From: an uncultured Acetatifactor sp.
GTDB taxonomy: Bacteria > Bacillota > Clostridia > Lachnospirales > Lachnospiraceae
Length of the DNA stretch: 14,018 bases
Assembly: GCA_910585615.1 (NCBI GenBank)
Contig: CAJUFO010000094.1
Span: 1-14,018 of the forward strand
Reading direction: 5' to 3'
Part shown: positions 6,284-13,211 of the stretch, piece after piece
Position numbering within the stretch: position 1 is the first letter of the stretch
How the letters are laid out: the number at the start of each line of letters is the position of its first letter
The notes under the pieces: model-generated
Databases searched by the model: none
What the model was told of the DNA's origin: nothing
The model's input: the letters and a program-made list of their open reading frames with translations, nothing else
Program-made: the position numbers and the translations under genes

Positions 6284-7660
6284 ATGGAAATGTTGAAGAA
6301 GTTTTTTGCGCCGGTGGACATGACGGAGGGCTCTCCCTGGAAGAAGATTGTGTTCTTCACGCTGCCTATGTTGTTGGGGAACATCGCCCAGCAGCTCTAC
6401 AACACGGTGGACAGCGTAGTGGTGGGCAATTATGTGGGGGACAATGCCCTGGCGGCCGTGGGGAGCGCGGGGCCGATTCTGAACCTGCTGCTGGTGCTGT
6501 TCGTAGGGATCAGCGTGGGCGCGGGCATTATCGTGTCCCAGTATTTCGGGGCGAAGGAGCGGGAGAAGCTGTCGGTTACCATTGGGAACTGCATCACCCT
6601 GACGGCAGCGGCCACGGTGTTCGTGATGGTGGTGGCCTCGCTGGTGTCAAGGCCCCTGCTGGAGCTTCTGGACACGCCGGAATCCATCATCGACTGGTGC
6701 CAGTCCTATCTATTGATCCTGTTCATCGGATCTGCCGGCCTGGCATTCTACAATATATTGAGCGGAATCCTGCGGGGGCTGGGGGATTCCATGTCCGCAT
6801 TGGCCTATCTGCTGGTGTCCACGGTGGTCAACATCATCCTGGATCTGGTGTTCGTGGCCAAGCTGGACATGGGAGTCAGCGGCGTGGCCCTGGCCACGGT
6901 GATTGCCCAGCTGATTTCCGCCCTGCTGTGCTTCCTGCGGCTGTGCAAGATGGTGGACCTGTTCGACATGAAGCCCTGCTATCTGAAGCTGCAGAAGCAG
7001 CATGCCATGAAGGTCATCCAGCTAGGCCTGCCCTCGGGCATCACCCAGGCCATCTTCTCCATGGCCATGATCGTGGTGCAGTCCCTGACCAACAGCTTCG
7101 GGGAGATGTTCATCGCCGCCAATGTCATCATCATGCGCGTGGACGGCTTCGCCATGATGCCGAACTTCTCCTTCGGCACGGCCATGACTACATATGCCGG
7201 GCAGAACGTGGGGGCCAGGATGTACGACAGGGTGGAGAAGGGCGCGAAGCAGGGCACCTGGATTGCCATGGGGGTTTCCGCCATACTGACCTCATTGATT
7301 CTGATATTCGGCAAGGCGCTGATGGGAATCTTTACCAAGACGCCGGAGCTGGTGGATCTGAGCCGGGACATGATGGGCATCCTGGCGGTAGGATATGTCG
7401 CCATGGCAGTGACCCAGAGCCTGTCCGGCGTCATGCGCGGGGCGGGGGACACGGTGACGCCCATGTGGATTTCCATTGCTACCACAATCTTCATCCGTGT
7501 GCCAGTGGCCTATGGAATCGCTTTCCTGACCAGGTCTGCGGAGTTCCCGGGCGGGCGGCAGGAATGCATCTTCATCTCCCTGCTGAGCTCTTGGGTGGCG
7601 GGCGCGCTGATTACGTTTTTCTTCTATAAGAGGGGGAAGTGGAAGCAGAAGGCGGTCTAA
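6284..7660 (+). CDS. MATE family efflux transporter
   Basis: A 458-residue integral membrane protein with about 12 hydrophobic segments, matching the usual MATE length. Family marks include LYNTVDSVVVGNYVG in the first helix region, a second-half copy around FSFGTAMTTYAGQNVGAR, and GAGDTVTPMW near the end. MATE proteins export cationic drugs or metabolites in exchange for Na+ or H+. The substrate cannot be read from the sequence. The ATG at 6284 is preferred because GAGGTG lies about 6 nt upstream. An in-frame GTG at 6275 overlaps that Shine-Dalgarno and is less likely. The gene has its own promoter and a likely terminator at 7718-7746. It is divergent from the CLC gene, and I see no local regulator. 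Confidence 0.93.
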   Translation: MEMLKKFFAPVDMTEGSPWKKIVFFTLPMLLGNIAQQLYNTVDSVVVGNYVGDNALAAVGSAGPILNLLLVLFVGISVGAGIIVSQYFGAKEREKLSVTIGNCITLTAAATVFVMVVASLVSRPLLELLDTPESIIDWCQSYLLILFIGSAGLAFYNILSGILRGLGDSMSALAYLLVSTVVNIILDLVFVAKLDMGVSGVALATVIAQLISALLCFLRLCKMVDLFDMKPCYLKLQKQHAMKVIQLGLPSGITQAIFSMAMIVVQSLTNSFGEMFIAANVIIMRVDGFAMMPNFSFGTAMTTYAGQNVGARMYDRVEKGAKQGTWIAMGVSAILTSLILIFGKALMGIFTKTPELVDLSRDMMGILAVGYVAMAVTQSLSGVMRGAGDTVTPMWISIATTIFIRVPVAYGIAFLTRSAEFPGGRQECIFISLLSSWVAGALITFFFYKRGKWKQKAV

Positions 7661-7717
7661 GGGCAGCATGTGCCAGAATCGCATAAGTGGGGAATGATTC
7701 ATCTGGGATAAGAGAGT

Positions 7718-7746
7718 GGCGGTCTGCTTGTGGCAGCCCGCCTTTC
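7718..7746 (+). terminator. Likely intrinsic terminator of the MATE gene
   Basis: GGCGGTCTGC (7718-7727) pairs with GCAGCCCGCC (7733-7742) with one T-C mismatch around a 5-nt loop. TTTCTATA follows. It lies 58 bp after the MATE stop. The T tract is short but the stem is strong. Confidence 0.6.
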
Positions 7747-7752
7747 TATATG

Positions 7753-7817
7753 CACAGGCCCGTGCACAAAGCGCTATGGCGCTTGCGCTATGCCACTTAG
7801 GCGGCGCACGGGCCGTG
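7753..7817. repeat. Long GC-rich palindrome in the convergent intergenic region
   Basis: CAC plus GGCCCGTGC (7753-7765, one bulged A) pairs with GCACGGGCC plus GTG (7806-7817), a 12-bp stem. Nested inside is AAGCGC-TATG-GCGCTT (7769-7784), and the word GCGCTATG occurs twice. There is no T tract, so it does not look like a terminator. It resembles a repetitive extragenic palindrome or a structured RNA. I cannot say how many other copies the genome holds. Confidence 0.6.
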
Positions 7818-7818
7818 C

Positions 7819-7977
7819 GGCGAATAGAGGAAGGTTTCCCCTACTGGATTGCACAGAGCCTGCACATGGAAGTCTGCTGCTGGTGCGGCTGCGGGCCGCT
7901 GGGCCAATAGGGGAGAAAGACATCCCCTGCTGGATTTAGGACAGCCCGCATAGGTGTCTCGCCAATATGCGGGCTGT
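7819..7977. repeat. Two diverged direct-repeat units, each ending in a hairpin
   Basis: Unit A begins GGCGAATAG (7819) and unit B begins GGCCAATAG (7902). Both then carry a purine-rich run, TCCCCT-A/G-CTGGATT, and an AGCC-x-GCA arm. In A the arm AGCC(T)GCAC (7857-7865) pairs with GTGCGGCT (7874-7881). In B the arm ACAGCCCGCATA (7941-7952) pairs perfectly with TATGCGGGCTGT (7966-7977). The stems differ in sequence but both still pair. The rest of the interval up to 8050 shows no gene. Function is unknown. Confidence 0.55.
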
Positions 7978-8050
7978 GCTGCCGGCGCAGGAATGCCTCC
8001 CTGCTGAACCATAGAAATATGTATAAGTGAGTTGCGTGATTCCCCAGGGC

Positions 8051-10024
8051 TCAATCGGTGGGCAGGGTGAACCGGTTCACCAGCTGATTCAGGCCTGTGG
8101 CCTCCGCGGACAGTTGTTCGCTGGCGGACGCGCTCTGCTGGGCGGTGGCGCTGTTGTTCTGCACTACCATGGAAATCTGGTTGATTCCCTCGGAGACCTG
8201 ACGGACCGCAGAGGACTGCTCGTCGGATGCCGCCGCTATGTGGTCCATGGAGTCTGCCACGGTCTGGATGGAAGCCACCACCTCCAGCAGGCTGTCAGCC
8301 GTTTCCTTCGCGATGCCGTTTCCTTCAAGGACTGCCTCCGAGGAGCGCTCGATGAGCGCGGAGGTATTCTTTGCCGCCTTGGCGGATTTGCCGGCCAGGG
8401 TGCGCACCTCCTCCGCCACCACGGCAAAGCCCTTGCCTGCCTCGCCTGCCCTTGCGGCCTCCACGGCTGCGTTCAGGGACAGGATATTGGTCTGGAACGC
8501 GATGTCCTCTATCGTCTTGAGGATCTTCCCGATTTCGTTGGAGCAGGTCTGTATCCTGTCCATGGCGTCGGTGAGCTGTTGCATCTGCTGGTTGCAGCGG
8601 GAAATCTCCTCCCCGGCCTCATGGGTCTGCCTGCGGACGTCCACAGCGCTTCCGGCCGTCTCCATGGCCTGCTCGGAGATTTCCGTGACCTGTGATGCCA
8701 ACTCCTCCACGGCGCTGGCCTGCTCTACGGATCCTTGGCTCAGGGTCTGGGCGCCGGCGGAGAGCTGCTGGCTGGCTGAGGACACCTGGCCCGCGGAGCT
8801 GTGGACCTGTAGCAGGACGTCGCTCAGCGATATCTTCATATGGCGCATGGAGAGCAGGATGTTCTGGAAGCTGCCTACATAGGCCTCCTCATGCTGGGTA
8901 TGGATGTTCAGGTTCTGGTTGGCCAGCTGGGTCATCAGGTAGCTGATGTCATTGATGACCGTGCCCAGACCCTCTACCAGAGAGGCGGTGGAGCGGGCCA
9001 GCATGGCGGTCTCGTCCCTGCCGGCGACTTTCGGCACAGGGGTTTCCAGGTCGCCCTCCACCAGCAGCTGCATCCGCTTCGCGCAGGCCTTCATGGGCTT
9101 GCTGATGCTGCCCGCCAGCACCAGGGCCACTGCGATGGATATCAGCACAGCCGCCACGATCACGACGATGTTGATGGCCATGCCCTTATAGGTATCGGAG
9201 AGGTAATTGAGCTGGGGCGCAGCCACCGCGATGCTCCATCCCTCGGTGCCGTTTACGGGCGCGTAGGCCAGGAACATTTTGCCCTCCGGGCTGTTATAGC
9301 TTCCGAAGCCGTTCTCTCCCCGGCACATGGCCTCGTGGATGGCTGCCAGGTCCGCCAGGGAGGAGTCGCTTTCTGCCTCGTTTCCGATGTTCTGGACGGT
9401 GATGGTGTCCAGGACGATGTCGGCGATGGTGTCGCCGGTCTTGTTGATCATGTAGGCCTTGCTGTTCTCGCCGATCTGGATGGAGGAGACGATATCGTTC
9501 AGGAAGGTCTCGGGGGGAACGAAATACACTACGCCCACGATGGCGGAGCCATGGACTCCGTTCTCGTACAGGGGGGCCGCCACCATGATGGACAGCTCGC
9601 CGGTGATCTTGCTGATTAGGGGTTCCGAGACATAGACATTGCCCTGCAGGGCCTGCTGCACATATTCCCGGTCGGAATAGTCCTTTCCGTCAAAGATGCT
9701 GATGCCGTCCATGCCGATGATGTTCCCGCGCTGGAAATTGTGCATGTCGCAGCGCTCATCGATGATGGCTTTTTTCTCTTCCGCCGGGACGGAAGAGTCG
9801 GACAGCTGGGGGATGCAGCCGGTATCCATGGCTACATTCCTGTAAGCCGTCAGCTCCTGTTCCACGCGTCCTGCCGCCAGGACCGCCGTTTCGCTCATCA
9901 TGTAATCCACAGTGGCGAGGATGCTGCGGTAGCTGGGGACGATGCCGGAAATACCCGCGCCCAACAGCGCTGTGATGACGGTCACGATGAGACATAAGGT
10001 GATTTTGGTTCTGATGCTTTTCAT
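8051..10024 (-). CDS. Methyl-accepting chemotaxis protein with dCache sensor
   Basis: A 657-residue transmembrane chemoreceptor. TM1 is at about residues 8-30. An extracytoplasmic dCache-like sensor spans about 35-275, with GISIFDGKDYSDREYV and TGELSIMVAAPL strands typical of the membrane-distal module. TM2 is at about 281-305, HAMP at about 306-358, and the signalling coiled coil runs from about 400 to the C-terminus. The conserved hairpin tip IAFQTNILSLNAAVEAARAGEAGKGFAVVAEEVRTLA is at about 508-544; it contacts CheA and CheW. The ligand is unknown. The frame is open to 10117, but the promoter lies at 10088-10117. The ATG at 10024 has GGAGG 11 nt upstream, whereas the ATG at 10048 has none, so 10024 is chosen. 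The promoter looks like sigma-A, not a flagellar sigma-28 type. No other chemotaxis genes are in the window. Confidence 0.93.
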   Translation of the reverse strand: MKSIRTKITLCLIVTVITALLGAGISGIVPSYRSILATVDYMMSETAVLAAGRVEQELTAYRNVAMDTGCIPQLSDSSVPAEEKKAIIDERCDMHNFQRGNIIGMDGISIFDGKDYSDREYVQQALQGNVYVSEPLISKITGELSIMVAAPLYENGVHGSAIVGVVYFVPPETFLNDIVSSIQIGENSKAYMINKTGDTIADIVLDTITVQNIGNEAESDSSLADLAAIHEAMCRGENGFGSYNSPEGKMFLAYAPVNGTEGWSIAVAAPQLNYLSDTYKGMAINIVVIVAAVLISIAVALVLAGSISKPMKACAKRMQLLVEGDLETPVPKVAGRDETAMLARSTASLVEGLGTVINDISYLMTQLANQNLNIHTQHEEAYVGSFQNILLSMRHMKISLSDVLLQVHSSAGQVSSASQQLSAGAQTLSQGSVEQASAVEELASQVTEISEQAMETAGSAVDVRRQTHEAGEEISRCNQQMQQLTDAMDRIQTCSNEIGKILKTIEDIAFQTNILSLNAAVEAARAGEAGKGFAVVAEEVRTLAGKSAKAAKNTSALIERSSEAVLEGNGIAKETADSLLEVVASIQTVADSMDHIAAASDEQSSAVRQVSEGINQISMVVQNNSATAQQSASASEQLSAEATGLNQLVNRFTLPTD

Positions 10025-10087
10025 TTCTGTTTTGGCCTCCGTAGTCATAGCTGGAACGATTGTCTGCCCAGCCGTATAGTTATTGAT

Positions 10088-10117
10088 ATTATACAAAAAA
10101 TCAGGGGGGATTGTCAA
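10088..10117 (-). promoter_or_regulatory. Sigma-A promoter of the chemoreceptor gene
   Basis: On the minus strand a perfect TTGACA (10112-10117) and a perfect TATAAT (10088-10093) are spaced 18 bp apart. The position excludes translation from the far upstream ATG at 10117 and supports the start at 10024. Confidence 0.82.
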
Positions 10118-10191
10118 TATTTTACAGGAACCGATTCATGACCGTTCCATGTTCAGTTTCATGTCAGATAGGGGCGCGGATAAAGCTGCGG

Positions 10192-10221
10192 TTGACATAG
10201 GGGGAGGCAGGGCTGTACAAT
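10192..10221 (+). promoter_or_regulatory. Sigma-A promoter of the DUF4317 gene
   Basis: TTGACA (10192-10197) and TACAAT (10216-10221) are spaced 18 bp apart, 41 bp before the ATG at 10263. It is divergent from the chemoreceptor promoter, with about 75 bp between the two -35 boxes. Confidence 0.75.
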
Positions 10222-10262
10222 ATCTGCATGGAAAAAAGAAAAACAGGAAAGGTTGGTGCCCC

Positions 10263-10877
10263 ATGAACATAAACCGGGAAGATATGCTGGAGCTTACCAG
10301 GAGGATGACAATCGCGCGGAACTGCTTTGGCCGGATAGCCGGGGCGTATATGGATGAGGAGGGCTATGTGGACGGCACGTTCAATACCCATTTCCAGAAG
10401 CTTTCAGGCGCGGACAAGACGAAGAATCTGCGGATTGCGAAGGCGGTGCCCTTTTCGGAGACGAACCGACAGCTGAAGGGCTTCCGCTTCCGGCCGGAGT
10501 GGCAGGGGCCGGGGAGCGTCTGGCAGCTGCTGATGGCGCTGCGGGAGTGCGAGCTGAAGAACGACGCGTTGCTGCTCTCCCTGTATGAATACATAGGGGA
10601 GCGGTATCAGCCGGATTTTCCCTATGGCATTTACGTCTTCCATGGAAATTACGACATCCCTCTGAAGGGCAGCGACAAGGTCGCGCAGCGGGAGTCGGAG
10701 GAGGTGTACAATTTCCTGGTCTGCGCCATCTGTCCCGTGAGCGGGGACTATGAGGCAGGGGAGACGCAGCAGGGCTTCCTGTTCCCGGCCTTTGCGGACA
10801 GGACGGCCGATACGGACGGCATCGATGTCTTCTCGGCGGACGGGAATCCGGAGGCGCTGATGAGGCTGCTTTTCTAG
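10263..10877 (+). CDS. Short DUF4317 family protein
   Basis: A 204-residue soluble protein with DUF4317 landmarks. The N-terminal helix region MNINREDMLELTRRMT is followed by LLMALRECELKN (about residues 89-100), a YGIYVFHGNYDIP strand (about 121-133), SEEVYNFLVCAICPVS (about 145-160) and GFLFPAFADR (about 171-180). Members are usually about 370-400 residues. This one ends just after the FPAF-DR block and lacks the C-terminal half, and its linker after CPVS is short. The function of the family is unknown. The ATG at 10263 is chosen because it lies downstream of a promoter at 10192-10221 and is preceded by GGAAAGG. An intrinsic terminator at 11017-11050 suggests a single-gene transcript. It could be a natural short subfamily or a C-terminally truncated copy. 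The clean stop and regulatory signals favour the former. Confidence 0.78.
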   Translation: MNINREDMLELTRRMTIARNCFGRIAGAYMDEEGYVDGTFNTHFQKLSGADKTKNLRIAKAVPFSETNRQLKGFRFRPEWQGPGSVWQLLMALRECELKNDALLLSLYEYIGERYQPDFPYGIYVFHGNYDIPLKGSDKVAQRESEEVYNFLVCAICPVSGDYEAGETQQGFLFPAFADRTADTDGIDVFSADGNPEALMRLLF

Positions 10878-10889
10878 CGGAGGGTGGGA

Positions 10890-11010
10890 CTGGCGCGCTG
10901 ATTCACGCGAGTAATGAGTCAAAGTCCGAAGGATCTTGACGAATACAGCGAGGGTCAACATCCCGTTGCTTGCCGTTGGGGGTGACTTGGCGAAAGCGGG
11001 CGTAGAGCTT
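10890..11010. repeat. Possible dispersed repeat between DUF4317 and its terminator
   Basis: This interval has no ORF with coding character. It contains CGCGAGTAATGAGTC (about 10908-10922), which resembles the reverse complement of the word at about 11244-11258 in the marR leader (CGCGAGCAACGAGCC, 11 of 15 identical). It also resembles the GTGACGAGCGAG words in the start of marR. I infer a repetitive intergenic element, but copy number cannot be judged from this window. Confidence 0.35.
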
Positions 11011-11016
11011 TTTAGG

Positions 11017-11050
11017 AAAGGGTTCTGACAAAGAAGGTCAGGGCCCTTTT
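11017..11050 (+). terminator. Strong intrinsic terminator after the DUF4317 gene
   Basis: AAAGGGTTCTGAC (11017-11029) pairs along all 13 positions (two G-T wobbles) with GTCAGGGCCCTTT (11037-11049) around a 7-nt loop, and it ends in TTTT. It insulates the marR promoter just downstream. Confidence 0.82.
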
Positions 11051-11072
11051 CACATATATTGAAATCTGCCTC

Positions 11073-11101
11073 TTGACATTTGTACGAAATCGTACTAAAA
11101 T
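11073..11101 (+). promoter_or_regulatory. Sigma-A promoter of the marR-MATE operon
   Basis: A perfect TTGACA (11073-11078) and TAAAAT (11096-11101) are spaced 17 bp apart. The spacer holds the palindromic operator at 11082-11095, so a bound regulator would block RNA polymerase. Confidence 0.82.
11082..11095. promoter_or_regulatory. Primary operator: GTACGA-AA-TCGTAC palindrome
   Basis: Perfect 6-bp arms surround a 2-bp centre and fill the spacer between the -35 and -10 boxes. This is a typical placement for a MarR autorepressor site. Binding by the adjacent regulator is inferred, not shown. Confidence 0.75.
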
Positions 11102-11119
11102 GGTGGAACATGGGATTTG

Positions 11120-11133
11120 GTACGATTTCGGAC
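11120..11133. promoter_or_regulatory. Second operator: GTACGA-TT-TCGGAC
   Basis: A near copy of the first operator, with one mismatch in the right arm, begins exactly 38 bp downstream of it. It lies just after the expected transcription start. A further half site GTACGA (11158-11163) begins another 38 bp on. Confidence 0.6.
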
Positions 11134-11184
11134 ATGCGGATGGCAAGCAGGATGCTGGTACGAAGGAGTCAATCGCTGATGGGA

Positions 11185-11274
11185 CACTTTGGTATGCGAC
11201 CCTCGTGGCAGTCGCCAAATGTGCATGCAAGCATGCCCACTTGGCTCGTTGCTCGCGGGAAGCAAGGGGGAGCC
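11185..11274 (+). promoter_or_regulatory. Structured 5' leader of the marR operon
   Basis: Between promoter and start codon lie about 200 nt that fold into successive hairpins. GCGAC (11196-11200) pairs with GTCGC (11211-11215), extended by outer pairing of CAC-TTTG with CAAA-GTG. CCAAATGTGCATGC (11215-11228) pairs 12 of 14 positions with GCATGCCCACTTGG (11231-11244). GGCTC plus TTGCT (11243-11253) pairs with AGCAA plus GAGCC (11261-11274). The first two share bases and exclude each other. No T tract follows. It may be a regulatory leader or an inserted palindromic repeat. Confidence 0.45.
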
Positions 11275-11303
11275 GTATTGGGAGACATGAAGGGAGGCCT
11301 GAC

Positions 11304-11768
11304 ATGGAAAGCGTGACGAGCGAGACAAGTATGACAAGCGTGACGAGCGAGGGGATGAAGCGGTTCAACCATCTGGTGAGCGAGACGGACGCAGTGTATC
11401 ACGAGGCGGCCCTGCGGATGGGGCTATCCGACAGCGTCCTGCAGATATTGTATGTCCTCTGCGACAAGGGAGGCTGCTGCCCGCTGGGAGAAATCTGCCG
11501 ATTGACCGGAATCAGCAAGCAGACCATCAACTCCGCGCTCCGGAAGCTGGAGGGAGACGGAACCGTCTACCTGGAGGGGCTTGGGGGCAGAAGGAAGCGG
11601 GCGTGCCTTACGGAGAAGGGACAGACGCTGGCGGAGCGCACTGTGGTGCGGCTGATAGAGATTGAGAACGGCATCCTGGCATCCTGGCCGAAGGCGCAGC
11701 TGGAGCAGTACCTGGAGCTGACAGAGCAATATATGATAGCGCTCAGGGAGAAGGTCAGGGAGCTTTGA
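11304..11768 (+). CDS. MarR-family transcriptional regulator
   Basis: A 154-residue winged-helix protein. The recognition region LGEICRLTGISKQTINSALRKLEGDG lies at about residues 61-86. The wing GLGGRRKRACLTEKG lies at about 92-106, and terminal helices for dimerisation follow, as in MarR dimers. The first 16 residues are a Ser/Thr-rich imperfect 9-residue repeat. The start ATG at 11304 is chosen because AGGGAGG lies 6 nt upstream. In-frame ATGs at 11331 and 11355 would remove the repeat, and the latter has GAGGGG directly abutting it. Upstream palindromes in the promoter suggest autorepression. It is followed after 16 bp by a MATE gene, the same layout as mepR-mepA. The usual logic is that a toxic ligand releases the repressor and induces the exporter. 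The ligand is unknown. Confidence 0.9.
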   Translation: MESVTSETSMTSVTSEGMKRFNHLVSETDAVYHEAALRMGLSDSVLQILYVLCDKGGCCPLGEICRLTGISKQTINSALRKLEGDGTVYLEGLGGRRKRACLTEKGQTLAERTVVRLIEIENGILASWPKAQLEQYLELTEQYMIALREKVREL

Positions 11769-11784
11769 GTTTGGAGGTATGGTA

Positions 11785-13113
11785 ATGAAGATTCAATTGT
11801 CGGACAGCTTTGACTATAAAAAATTGCTAAGGTTCACCTTCCCGTCCATCATCATGATGGTCTTCACATCCATCTACGGTGTGGTGGACGGCTTCTTCGT
11901 GTCGAATTTCGTGGGTAAGACGCCCTTTGCGGCGGTGAACTTCATCATGCCTTTCCTGATGATTCTGGGCACGGTGGGCTTCATGTTCGGCACCGGAGGC
12001 AGCGCCCTGATTGCCATCACCATGGGGGCGGGGGATAAGGAGAGGGCCCGGAGGCTGTTCTCGCTGTTCATCTATGTATCTGCCATATGCGGCATCCTGA
12101 TCGGTGCGCTGGGCATTGTGGTAATCCGCCCTGTCGCTGCATGGCTGGGAGCAGAAGGGGAGATGCTGGACAACTGCGTGGTGTACGGGCGAATCATCCT
12201 GGCAGTGCTCCCGGCACTGATTCTGCAGTATGAGTTCCAGAGCTTCTTCATCACAGCGGAGAAGCCGAAGCTGGGGCTGGCCGTCACGGTGGCGGCTGGG
12301 GTAGCCAATATGGTGCTGGACGCTCTGTTTGTAGGGGTGCTGCGCTGGGGGCTTGTGGGCGCGGCTGCGGCTACGGCCATCAGCCAGTCCGTCGGCGGCA
12401 TCATCCCGCTGATTTATTTCGGCCGCCCCAACACAAGCCTGCTGCGGCTCACCAGGACGAAATTCGACGGGCGGGCATTGCTGAAGGCCTGCACCAACGG
12501 CTCCTCCGAGCTGATGTCCAATATCTCCATGTCTGTGGTGGGCATGTTGTACAATATCCAACTGATGAAGTATGCCGGGGAGGACGGCGTGGCGGCGTAT
12601 GGTGTATTGATGTACGTAAATATGATATTCCTGGCGGCCTTCATCGGCTATTCCGTGGGCGTGGCCCCGGTGATTGGATATCATTACGGCGTGGGGAACC
12701 ATGGGGAACTGAAAGGCCTGCTGAAAAAGAGCCTTGTCCTGATCGGCATCTTCTCGGTGGGCATGGTGGCACTTGCGGAGGGCCTGGCGCGGCCTCTGGC
12801 CCTGATTTTCGTGGGATATGACCCGGAACTGCTGGATATGACGCTGCGGGGATTTCTGGTGTACTCTTTTTCCTTCCTGTTCGCGGGGCTGGCCATCTAT
12901 GGCTCATCCTTCTTTACCGCCCTGGGGAACGGCCTGGTATCGGCGCTGATCTCTTTCCTGCGGACCCTGGTGTTCCAGGTGGCGGCAGTGTTGATTTTCC
13001 CTCTGATATGGGGGCTGGACGGCATCTGGTTCTCCATCGTGGCGGCGGAGCTGGTGGCGGCTCTGGTGACGGTGGCGTTCCTGGCCGGGAAGCGGAAGAA
13101 ATATCATTATTGA
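11785..13113 (+). CDS. MepA-like MATE efflux transporter
   Basis: A 442-residue membrane protein with about 12 hydrophobic segments. The first helix region FPSIIMMVFTSIYGVVDGFFVSNFVG and GFMFGTGGSALIAITMGAGDKERA are typical of the MepA-like branch of MATE exporters, which move cationic drugs and dyes out with Na+ or H+ influx. The second half has SVGVAPVIGYHYGVGN. The ATG at 11785 has GGAGG 7 nt upstream, whereas the ATG at 11779 would leave only 1 nt, so 11785 is chosen. It lies 16 bp after marR with no terminator between, so the two are co-transcribed. After the stop, a GCCGCC-ATC-GGCGGC hairpin (13118-13132) without a T tract may slow or end transcription. The substrate is not readable from sequence. 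Confidence 0.92.
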   Translation: MKIQLSDSFDYKKLLRFTFPSIIMMVFTSIYGVVDGFFVSNFVGKTPFAAVNFIMPFLMILGTVGFMFGTGGSALIAITMGAGDKERARRLFSLFIYVSAICGILIGALGIVVIRPVAAWLGAEGEMLDNCVVYGRIILAVLPALILQYEFQSFFITAEKPKLGLAVTVAAGVANMVLDALFVGVLRWGLVGAAAATAISQSVGGIIPLIYFGRPNTSLLRLTRTKFDGRALLKACTNGSSELMSNISMSVVGMLYNIQLMKYAGEDGVAAYGVLMYVNMIFLAAFIGYSVGVAPVIGYHYGVGNHGELKGLLKKSLVLIGIFSVGMVALAEGLARPLALIFVGYDPELLDMTLRGFLVYSFSFLFAGLAIYGSSFFTALGNGLVSALISFLRTLVFQVAAVLIFPLIWGLDGIWFSIVAAELVAALVTVAFLAGKRKKYHY

Positions 13114-13179
13114 CGGGGCCGCCATCGGCGGCAGGGGCTTCGCGCAGCGTCAGCGGATTCCTGCGCCGACGGCGGGAAA

Positions 13180-13211
13180 GGCCGGATTTCCGCAAGAAGG
13201 TCAGTCCGGCC
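13180..13211 (-). terminator. Weak terminator-like hairpin at the 3' end of the Uma2 gene
   Basis: On the minus strand GGCCGGA (13205-13211) pairs with TCCGGCC (13180-13186) around an 18-nt loop. TTTCCC follows. It overlaps the Uma2 stop codon. The long loop and short T run make it doubtful. Confidence 0.35.

Noticed and set aside
6697..7629. 310-codon ORF within the first intact MATE gene
   Set aside because: It is an out-of-frame shadow of the MATE gene with a His/Gly/Arg-rich, non-protein-like composition.
7716..7939. Two short ORFs (64 and 69 codons) in the convergent spacer
   Set aside because: They cover the palindromes and repeat units, lack a ribosome binding site and have no recognisable protein features.
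7819..7977. CRISPR array
   Set aside because: There are only two diverged units of unequal spacing, with no identical short repeats and no cas genes.
8840..9619. Long plus-strand ORF opposite the chemoreceptor
   Set aside because: It is the antisense shadow of the methyl-accepting chemotaxis gene, whose motifs are unmistakable on the minus strand.
10083..10262. Upstream extension of the DUF4317 frame
   Set aside because: It includes the chemoreceptor promoter and the gene's own promoter, so it lies upstream of transcription.
11073..11303. N-terminal extension of MarR back to 11073
   Set aside because: The frame is open, but it covers the -35/-10 boxes and operators and is therefore not translated.
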